NCBI RefSeq assembly: GCF_047948215.1
Contig: NC_134465.1
Span: 42,879,946-42,943,945 of the forward strand
DNA length: 64,000 nt
From: Lycorma delicatula
Taxonomy: Eukaryota; Arthropoda; Insecta; Hemiptera; Fulgoridae
Direction of reading: 5' to 3'
The notes beneath the pieces are model-generated. The model was not told where the DNA came from. It saw only the letters and a program-made list of their open reading frames with translations, and made no database searches. Position numbers and translations under genes: made by a program. Within the stretch, counting starts at the first letter, position 1; each line of letters begins with the position of its first letter. This document shows positions 56,451-64,000 of this stretch, piece after piece.

Positions 56451-57479
56451 TGTACCTCATTTTGGTTTATGCGCGTTACAAAAGTAGTAAAAACTGGGAG
56501 TTATAGTGAAAAATAAAAAATTAATATAACAGGTTATCTAAAAATTATTGCGTCTTTGAAGTATTGGTCTTCTGCCAATTTTACCTACGTTAGGTGTGCA
56601 TTCTTTTAGACTAGTTCCTAATATCTATTCTCATGAAGATTGTTTTAAAATAGAATTAGTCATCTAATTTTATACGTAATTAAATTCTTTAGACTGCTTT
56701 TGAATTTGTTACTGTGTAGTGAGTTTATCGACTCTCAAACATATTTTATTAATAACTGTTGTTCGTTAGATACTGTTACGTACAAACAGTTTTGAAAATT
56801 AGTAGTTTATGTCGGCATTATTTTAAATTTCTTGGTATAATAAAATGTATAATATATTTTTATTATCTTCCATAAATAGCGCTTTCTATGGATTGCCATC
56901 GATATCATCTCTTTTTCGAAGTAAGTTTGAAATTAAAAAATATCTTTTGAACCGATAAGGAAATTTTTAAACTCAAAGTCGACGATTTTAATTCTTGAAA
57001 CGATTTGATTTATTAAAATAAAAATATAACTGATTCTAAAAAATTAAAATCTTCCTGTATTAGCAACATTGTAAACTATATTTTCAGGGACAGTGGATAT
57101 TACTGACCGATGATTATCGAGAATGTATTTCTATTATAGTCTCATATAATTTGTATTATTCGAAGTCGTTTATACAGACTGCCAAAAAAGGAGTGTAATG
57201 TATTTAGAATTCATGTTTGTATGTATATTTGTTCCACCGTAGCAGCTCAACGGCTGAACCCATTTGGATGTATGACCCTGCGTTGGAATCTTTACATTAC
57301 TGCGAGTGTCACAGACTACATATATATGTTTAATTTAAAAAAATTATATCATATACAAAATTGTCACACGCATGCTCTTTAATTATTCTCTATTAAAGAG
57401 GAATGTATACTTTTCACAGTCGTGTTTTTTTAATTTAGATTTTGTTTTGTAAGTAAAACAAAACAATATTAATATTTCA
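56451..57479. other. AT-rich DNA, nothing recognised
   Basis: CCACCGTAGCAGCTCAACGG near 57233 is of the kind found in dispersed insect repeats, but no boundary could be set. Confidence 0.45.
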
Positions 57480-57834
57480 ATTCCTGACCGCATAGAGGAA
57501 GACACCCGCCATGCGACGGTTATGGTGGCCATGCCACCCCTCGTTCCTAGCCCTGACGGGCCTTACAGGTCATCTTCAAAACCTCGGCAAAAGGGATCTA
57601 TCATTATCCATCTTGCCTCGGTCAGGATACCGCCATGGGAATGTCAAATACGACATTCCCATCGGTGTACTACTAGCTAAAAACTCGTTAAACAAAACGC
57701 GTCATAGTCTTGAACAAGACTGATCTAACAAACAAAATTCGAAGGAACTGATCCACCTAACCGATATAGAATATATAAGTTGAGTTCAACACGCTGCAAT
57801 AAAAAAAAAATGATGACAAATCGTAAAAACATAA
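57480..57834 (+). other. GC-richer block upstream of R1-like fragment
   Basis: CATGCGACGGTTATGGTGGC...CCAGCCCTGACGG-like sequence. It contains an 11-bp stem ATGGGAATGTC/GACATTCCCAT at 57635-57645 and 57652-57662. It may be part of the R1-like element or an independent insertion; the 70-codon frame at 57511-57723 is unrecognised. Confidence 0.4.
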
Positions 57835-58650
57835 ACAGGCCGAGGCGGCTTCGGTTATAGCTGGAGTACCGCCCATAGACTTACAAGCGCAAATGAGAGC
57901 TTCAATAGTGAATGGAGGGGACAGAAAGGAGGCAATTGACGGTCTCTACATGGCTTAGCGTGACAGATGGCGCGCTTCGGACAAAGGAAGGTGGACCTAT
58001 GGACTCATAAGCGACGTTAGGAACTGGGTGGAGCGAAAGCATTATAACACAGGCTACGAATTCACCCGTTCCTGTCTGGACATGGATGTTTTCGGGACTA
58101 TCTGTACAGGATGGGCAGATGCCATACAAGTCGCTGTCACGATTGCGGCGGACTGGATACAGCGGAGCATGTAGTGTTTTTTGCCCTAGATGGCGCAACT
58201 TACGAGTAGTCCTCAAGGATCAGGGTGTGGAGGGGGCCAACAATATAATCGAGGTAATGCTCAGCAATAGCAACAAGTGGGAATGTATCTCGACTACGAT
58301 CACATCAGTGATAGAATAGAAGGCCAATGAAGAGAGGTGACGGCAGGCTGAGTAGATGCGAATCTATGCAAGCTTATCAAGCTATATCAAGCTTCTGGTG
58401 GTGGGCGGTGGGGGCTCCTCGGAGTCGTCGCTCGTCGGTCGCCCCCTAGGGACGCCTTCCGGTCACACGGATTCGGATAGTAGAGTGCCTGGGTGATCAT
58501 GCAGGGGCTGGCACTCATACAAACCATATGGCTTAGATCCGGCCCCTGCATGATAGGAGGGGAGGTTTTTTAGCGGGTGAGAGCCCTGCACTGCCGTCAG
58601 TGTGGGCCTGACGGCGGCTGGCAGAGCTTTTTCCTCCCCCTACGGAAAGA
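57835..58650 (+). pseudogene. R1-like LINE C-terminal remnant and 3' UTR
   Basis: Translation: EAASVIAGVPPIDLQAQMRA, then a stop, RDRWRASDKGRWTYGLISDV, RNWVERKHYNTGYEFTR, then (frame +1) LSGHGCFRDYLYRMGRCHTS, RCHDCGGLDTAEHVVF, then CPRWRNLRVVLKDQGVEGAN and NSNKWECISTTITSVIE with a stop at 58317. These are the ...RWxxxxxGRWT, FLTGHGCFRxYL and C-x2-C...EH...C signatures of R1/I-group LINEs. The 3' UTR (58320-58640) contains a 13-bp hairpin and ends in an A-rich tail near 58650. The reverse transcriptase core is missing (5' truncation). Confidence 0.72.
58496..58554. repeat. 13-bp hairpin in LINE 3' UTR
   Basis: ATCATGCAGGGGC (58496-58508) and its exact reverse complement GCCCCTGCATGAT (58542-58554) enclose a 33-base loop. 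Position near the 3' end of a LINE suggests a possible reverse-transcriptase recognition structure; that role is inferred. Confidence 0.9.
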
Positions 58651-58689
58651 AAAAAAAACATAAACAGAAACAACGCAAAAACATAAATC

Positions 58690-59330
58690 CTAAAACCAAA
58701 TGACAACATGAACCCAGGCGGAACCCTAAGCCCCTCTGCAATCCTTTCCTTTGCCAAGTAGACAAGAAAATCTATTACATTCGCCCACTCGGCCTGTTCT
58801 CCAATTCCTACGGAGATTCAACGTCGACCCAATGATATCGAGACAAGTATTATCCACGCGCGCATTAACTCGTACTTTGCGTATTCATACAGCACGTGGA
58901 AGGCGTCTATCAATTTTCCACACTGCGGCCACATACCACAGTCTACCAGGCTAAAGAAATCGCGTCACATACCTGTACAGGTTCACCCAAGAGGCGTCCC
59001 CCAAATCAACAACATTAGGGAAAATATCATGCGTATAACGCCCACACTCTGTCTTATCCCATCTGGCCTGCCACAGAGCAACACAGTACTGTTCCATCTC
59101 CTTTATCTTCTACGTAGTCAATTCACCTGACTTAGCAACATAACGCTGTTGTCTCTCAGACGCAATCAATTTTACCGGTTTTACGCCTGCAATCACCTCC
59201 CGTTCAATATTTAGAAATGTAATATACACAAAATAAACCAGCCAGGCGGTACTCGAAGAGCCAGGAATAACAGTCGGCATTCTTCTTAACAGTTGTATCG
59301 GTCGCCATATTGAAACACAACATTTTATGA
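58690..59330 (-). pseudogene. second R1-like LINE C-terminal remnant, opposite strand
   Basis: On the minus strand, about 59300-58690: VALWQARWDKTECGRYTHDI, FPNVVDLGDASWVNLYRYVT, then in another frame SLVDCGMWPQCGKLIDAFHV, and finally NVIDFLVYLAKERIAEGLRV. The W-x-ARW...GR-x-T block and CxxxxxC region match the C-terminus of R1-like LINEs, but it is a different lineage from the plus-strand fragment. Stops and frameshifts are common. It meets the plus-strand fragment tail to tail near 58650-58690. Confidence 0.5.
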
Positions 59331-59548
59331 AGAATCATTCCCCATTTTTCTTTTAACTTCATAATAAAGAACCTTTATGCAAAATTTCATAAAAATGGAA
59401 AAAAGCGTTCAACCGTAATTTGTCTTGCATTATAGATTACATTTAGTTATTCCTGATTAAATACTATTCCTAAAATTTAGAAACATTCTGTAACAAAACT
59501 CATAGTAAACTGATTTTTGTTTAAAAAATTTGATGTGGATATCACATG
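59331..59548. other. AT-rich spacer
   Basis: Nothing recognised. Confidence 0.5.
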
Positions 59549-60112
59549 ACTTCCTTGTACGCGTATTAAATTATGTATACACATTTTATTTAAAATGAAA
59601 CGTACATAAAATTTTATTTCATTGATAACTTCTTATATTTTTTTATTGTTATTATTGAATTATTATTTGTCGTTAATTTTTTTTACAATCAGAGATTAAT
59701 AATTGTTATTAAATCAATATATTTAAATAAAAACAAAATTAAAAAAAAGAAGATGAAGTCTGATTCGAACCGATGTGCCTTCCCGTAAGATCAAAATATA
59801 TCATTAATTAAAATTTTATTTGGCTATAACTCTAAAACAAATGAAAATAAATACTATTTATAATATATCGTTGAAAAGCTCTCAATGAGGGCTTATTACT
59901 GCAGTTAAAAAAAAGTCCAAAATCAAAATATTTTGGGATTTTGGACACTTTTGGTTCAGTCGATTGCAATTAAAAGGGAAGATGCACAACTAGATGTTAC
60001 AACAATCCTAAATCCAAAATTTTAACATCCTACGGCTAATCGTTTTTGAGTTGTACATACAGACGTCACGCCGAAACTAATCAAAATGGATTCAGGGATG
60101 GTCAAAATGTAT
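59549..60112 (-). mobile_element. D-family element, truncated at a LINE junction
   Basis: Minus-orientation D copy beginning at the inverted end ACTTCCTTGTACG and running to GGATGGTCAAAATGTA, where LINE copy 9 begins. It is nearly the same sequence as the D segment at 50708-51040 (shared: ACTAATCAAAATGGATTCAG and AGTCCAAAATCAAAATATTT in plus-strand sense here). The missing terminal ~60 bp of D is not found on the other side of the LINE. Confidence 0.8.
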
Positions 60113-61114
60113 TTTTTTTTTGTCTTCAGTCATTTGACTGGTTTGATGCAGCTCTCCAAGATTCCCTATCTAGTGCTAGTCGTTTCATTTCGGTATACTC
60201 CCTACATCCTACATCCCTAACAAATTTTTACATATTCCAAACATTGTCTGCACAGATAATGTTCCCCCCCCCCCCAATATTAAAGCGACTATCCCAGGAT
60301 TCCTTAATATGTGGCCTCTAAGTCTGTCCCTTCTTTTAGATATATTTTTCCAAATGCTTTTTTCTTCATCTATTTGCCGCAACAACTCTTCATTTGTCAC
60401 TTTATCCACCCATCTGATTTTTAACATTCTCCTATACACCGCATTTCAAAAGCTTCTAATCTTTTCTTCTCAGATACTCCGATCGTCCAAGTTTCACTTC
60501 CATATAAAGCTACACTCCAAACATACACTTTCAATAATCTTTTCCTGACATTTAAATTAATTTTTGTTGTAAACAAATTATATTTCTGACTGAAGGCTCG
60601 TTTCGCCTGTGCTATTCGGAATTTTATATCGCTCGTCCATCTTTAATAATTCTACTTCCCAAATAACAAAATTCTTCTACCTCCATAATCTTTTCTCCTC
60701 CTATTTTCACATTCAGTGGTCCATCTTTGTTATTTCTACTACATTTCATTACTTTCGTTTTCTTCTTGTTTATTTTCATGCGGTAGTTCTTGCACAGGAC
60801 TTCATCAATGCCATTCATTGTTTCTTCTAAATCCCTTTTACTCTCAGCTAGAATTACTATATCATCAGCAAATCGTAGCATCTTTATCTTTTCATCTTGT
60901 ACTGTTACTCCGAATCTAAACTGTTGCTGTTTGGTTCCTGTAAATGTTAGCAATTTTTCTTCCATCTCTGTATTTGAACCTTAATATTTTTTAAATGCTG
61001 AACAGTTTATTCTAGTCTACCTTATCGAATGCCTTTTCTAGGTCTATAAACGCCAAGTATGTCGGTTTGTTTTTCTTTAATCTTCCTTCTACTATTAATC
61101 TGAGGCTTAAAATT
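60113..61114 (-). mobile_element. RTE-like LINE copy 9, deletion lineage
   Basis: Minus-strand copy with the same three lesions as copy 8: motif-B deletion, nine-base loss, and a C-run near 60264-60275. Recognised: LRFADDIVILAES (FADD), NVKIGGEKIMEVEEFCYLGS, SETWTIGVSEKKRL (in a broken frame), WVDKVTNEELLRQIDEEKSI and GHILRNPGIVALILGGG. Its 5' end (61114) abuts a foldback element; its 3' end abuts D-family DNA with the same junction seen at 50707/50708. No target duplication was found. Confidence 0.88.
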
Positions 61115-61115
61115 G

Positions 61116-61587
61116 CTACATTTATATTATCAAAATCTGTTAGTAATTTAGAATTTTGTTTAAAAAAAAAATTGTTAAATATATGTAATAGACAATAAAT
61201 ATACAATAATAGACAAAAAATGTGTAAGCGTTCCATATAATAGCAAAAAAAAAATCAAAATTTTTACCGGCCAGATTTCATTTATTAAACAACGAATAAA
61301 CGGTATTAGATGATAAATTTGTGACAGCGAATTTATATTTGTCAAATTTAAATAAAATAATGGTTATTATTTTATACTATCCCTGCTAATTACATGAATT
61401 TGTTTAATAAATGAAATCGGTCGGGTAAGAATTTTATAACAAATTTTTCTATTTTTTGCTTATTATATGGAACGCATAAACATTTTTTTTTGTATTATTG
61501 TACTTCTATTGTATATTACATATATTTAAATGCATTTTTTTTTTTTAATTCTAAATTAATAACAGATTTTGGTAACAGAAATGTAGT
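61116..61587. mobile_element. foldback element, ~470 bp
   Basis: The ends CTACATTT and AAATGTAG are inverse. Arms of ~170 bp pair imperfectly: AAAATCTGTTAGTAATTTAG with CTAAATTAATAACAGATTTT, GCGTTCCATATAATAGC with GCTTATTATATGGAACGC, and CAGATTTCATTTATTAAAC with GTTTAATAAATGAAATCGG. The unpaired centre is ~100 bp. No coding capacity. Confidence 0.8.
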
Positions 61588-62330
61588 CTCTTAATTATTT
61601 TTGATATCAGTATTATTTTTGAGCAGAAGAAATGATATCTACGAGACTCTTACCGTACGGTTTACAATTTCATTGTAATTTTTTTGGAAATCACTGGGTT
61701 TTGTTAGATTATTCTTTTTTTTATGAATTTTATCTTATGGGTTTTAAATTATTAAAATTTATTGCGTTTCTAGAACAAACAAATATACATTTTTTTTTTT
61801 TTTTTTTTTTGATTTCTCGCCAAATGTTTTTTTGTCGATAGTCATATCATTCACTTCATACTCTATTTTTTTCTTTTTTAACAAAACTAGTATAATTGGT
61901 CTTTACGAATCGAAGATCCGTAATGTAATATTGCACTTATTACTTTGTAAGTGTAACCCTTGATTTTTATCCTTGGACACACTTTTTTATATTATTATTA
62001 AATGAACTTTTCTTTATTTCTCCATCAATCAGTTCAAATAGTTCTAATTGTAGAATAAAAATTTTACCAATCGAATTTATTTCTGTTTTATGTAACAAAT
62101 CTTTGTTGCCACATTTGCAACACTTTCCTACTGTTCGTGTTTTTTAGTGTATTATTAACGGCTATAATCTCATTAAACCAATACTTTTATTTATTTATTT
62201 TTTAAGAAATGATGGGAATTAATAAAATTGTTTCATTTTCAGTACTTTCATTTTCATAAGAGCATTTATTATTAAAACAAGCTGTAGTATATTTTCTTTT
62301 AAATTTTATTATTTCAAGTACATTATCAAG
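61588..62330. other. AT-rich DNA, no gene recognised
   Basis: Long T-runs at about 61790-61810. The 69-codon frame at 61632-61841 is Phe/Leu-rich and ends in the T-run; not credible. Confidence 0.5.
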
Positions 62331-62430
62331 TTTTTGTACTCTACCTAGTACTATCAAGTACTGCTACCTAGCGGCGCGATTCGTAAACCGACCTTTTTGA
62401 GGAAAAGTGACATATTCGAATCTCACGGTT
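62331..62430 (+). other. weak tRNA-like segment
   Basis: CTAGCGGCGCGATTCGTAAA followed by CATATTCGAATCTCACGG gives degenerate A- and B-box-like text at tRNA-like spacing. It may be the head of an old SINE; a cloverleaf does not close. Confidence 0.25.
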
Positions 62431-63023
62431 TAACAAATGCAAGAAAAAACATTTAAAGACCGTACGGGAAGAAGTAAGAAGATATTGGGTTTTTTCTAAG
62501 ATATTTCTACTCAATAATTAATTTTTAAAAGAATTAAATACGAAGATCGCATAACTATTAATCATCGTAACTTATAGAAAAACGTATAAAAGTCAGATAT
62601 ATTTTCAAATTAGTGATAAATTAACGGAATAATAAAATTGTATTGAATTGAAGGAATTTTATAATCGTACCGCACTGACCGATAATGGTATGATGGTGTT
62701 ACTTCCTTGTCTAATTATATACTATCTCTTGGAAAATATGATAAAATAATAGTACAAGGAAATTATGCACTACAAATTTTCACGTACATATCGGCAAACG
62801 GATTATTCGCTATTTAGCTTTTGATGACGGCGAAAATTATCGAATTAATTTGCTTAATTAAAACCATCTACGAGTCAAATAAGGTTAGTAATACCAGTAT
62901 AAATATTTATTATATAACAGATTTCATAGAATAAGAATATATATATATATATACCGAGTGAACATTTGAAAGGTTCTTTAATTACTCAACAGCTATCAGT
63001 CCTATCATATTCTGTTTACAGGC
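62431..63023. other. AT-rich DNA, nothing recognised
   Basis: A short (TA)n tract lies at about 62937-62952. No coding match. Confidence 0.5.
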
Positions 63024-63475
63024 ATGTACATTAGAGTGGTCGAAATAGGGCAACATTTTTGTCGAAAAACGTGCACGCCCTGATTTAAAAGTACTCTCAA
63101 AAACAAAATTTTTGACGCGTTGATGAACCCTTTCCGTTCGAAAAAAGTCATTCCCCACTCCACTTTAATTTTAAAGGGGATTTATCATGGGTTTTAGGTT
63201 ATTTTCAAGTCGTTACGATATAGCGCTAGCATGTTTTATCACAAAACTTCAGAAATAACGTATATAAGGGTTTTTGGGGTCGGAGAACACGAATTTGAAG
63301 TAAAAAACTTATAAAAATCCCTTTTAAAATTCAAGTGGAATGGGGGATGACTTTTTTCGAACGGAAAGGGTTCATCAACGCGTCAAAAATTTTGTTTTTG
63401 AGAGTACTTTTAAATCAGGGGGTGCACGTTTTTCGACAAAAATTTTTCCCTATTTGGACCACTCTAATGTACATC
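63024..63475. mobile_element. MITE/foldback with near-perfect ~160-bp arms
   Basis: The left arm starts TACATTAGAGTGGTCGAAAT (63027) and the right arm ends with its inverse GACCACTCTAATGTA (to 63471). The arms match at nearly every position, including GTCGAAAAACGTGCAC, AAAAGTACTCTCAAAAACAA and CCCTTTCCGTTCGAAAAAAG. The centre (~110 bp) is unpaired. TA at each edge fits the target duplication of Tc1/mariner-type elements. The two overlapping plus-strand frames at 63335-63619 are by-products of one arm. Confidence 0.88.
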
Positions 63476-64000
63476 ATGCTTGGGGGGAACCTTTTCAAAA
63501 TTATTTTGAAAAGGGTGGAACCCACCCTCTCTACTACACCTACCTCAAACTCAAAAATCTTAAATAGTAATGGTTACATTATAATCACAAATAATAACAT
63601 GTTGCCAGCTAAGAAGTAGGTAACTTATTATTGGTTTTTCGTATGTTTAACTGATATAATGCTGTTTTCACTGGTACGTATTTTTAGTGCTGGAGAAACC
63701 TAAAACCCATATTTTTACAAGAACGGACGATTTCAGACCTAATGTTTTGGGTCAGTAATACTGTATCCGAATATAATCTAAAAAAACACATTTTTAATCA
63801 TAACTTCAATACCAGTGAATTGATTTTTATTTTATTTGTACCAAATTACTTGTCATTCATAGGACCTTCCGATGATGTCACAAGTTACATCGTCCCATCT
63901 AAAAAAAATAAGTTTTCAACCCTTGAAAATAAAAAAAAAATCTTAGGGAAAAATTTTGGCTTGGTAATTTCAAAAATAATTTTCACAGTTTTAATCCACC
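63476..64000. other. AT-rich end of window, nothing recognised
   Basis: CCTTTTCAAAA and its inverse TTTTGAAAAGG form an 11-bp hairpin at about 63490-63514, followed by GGGTGG/CCACCC. No coding match to the window edge. Confidence 0.5.

Noticed and set aside
54259..61114. Segmental duplication joining the 54-kb and 60-kb LINE copies
   Set aside because: Similarity stops at the LINE ends and the flanks are unrelated, so common descent of the element explains it better.

Overview
This window looks like repeat-dense intergenic DNA from an insect genome, possibly hemipteran. The base composition is strongly AT-rich with many (TA)n, (GT)n and (CT)n runs. No open reading frame exceeds about 220 codons, and nothing resembles an operon. 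The coding traces I recognise are decayed transposable elements of arthropod type: RTE-like and R1-like non-LTR retrotransposons, mariner and other IS630/Tc1-like transposases, and one Mutator-like transposase. tRNA-headed SINEs, foldback elements and Helitron-like elements are also present. The order-level assignment is inference; the arthropod assignment is firmer. I found no intact host gene.

Layout. 0-5.4 kb: Mutator-like and mariner remnants, a SINE with clean 12-bp target duplications, and a D-family element fused to a C-family end. 6-13 kb: two copies of an ~890-bp foldback element, one split by an RTE-like LINE, with a D-family element and an irritans-like mariner remnant between them. 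13-23 kb: two inverted copies of an unknown repeat (H) about 5.5 kb apart, two LINE copies, SINEs, and a Helitron-like copy. 22.8-31 kb: C-family repeats, one carrying a nested SINE; a short GC-richer stretch with a candidate first exon; the longest LINE copy, covering most of the reverse transcriptase domain; and a tandem repeat beside a Helitron-like 3' end. 31.6-42.7 kb: an R1-like LINE remnant, D- and C-family copies, two LINE copies, an IS630-like transposase remnant, the second Helitron-like copy, and an internally deleted transposase. 43-54 kb: two more IS630-like transposase remnants, a C-family copy, and a mariner split by a compound LINE/D/LINE insertion. 54-64 kb: two LINE copies sharing internal deletions, two R1-like fragments tail to tail, a D-family copy and two foldback elements.

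These elements do not form a pathway. They form a stratified record of insertion into insertion. The best observations are about how the RTE-like LINE copies itself: a TSD-flanked compound insertion that appears to carry 3' flanking DNA; a copy that appears to carry 5' flank from the 13.8-14.5 kb locus (or a sister copy) plus a template jump; internally deleted lineages that kept spreading; and three copies sharing an unusual FPDD catalytic box. All family names rest on motif recognition by eye, with no database search.
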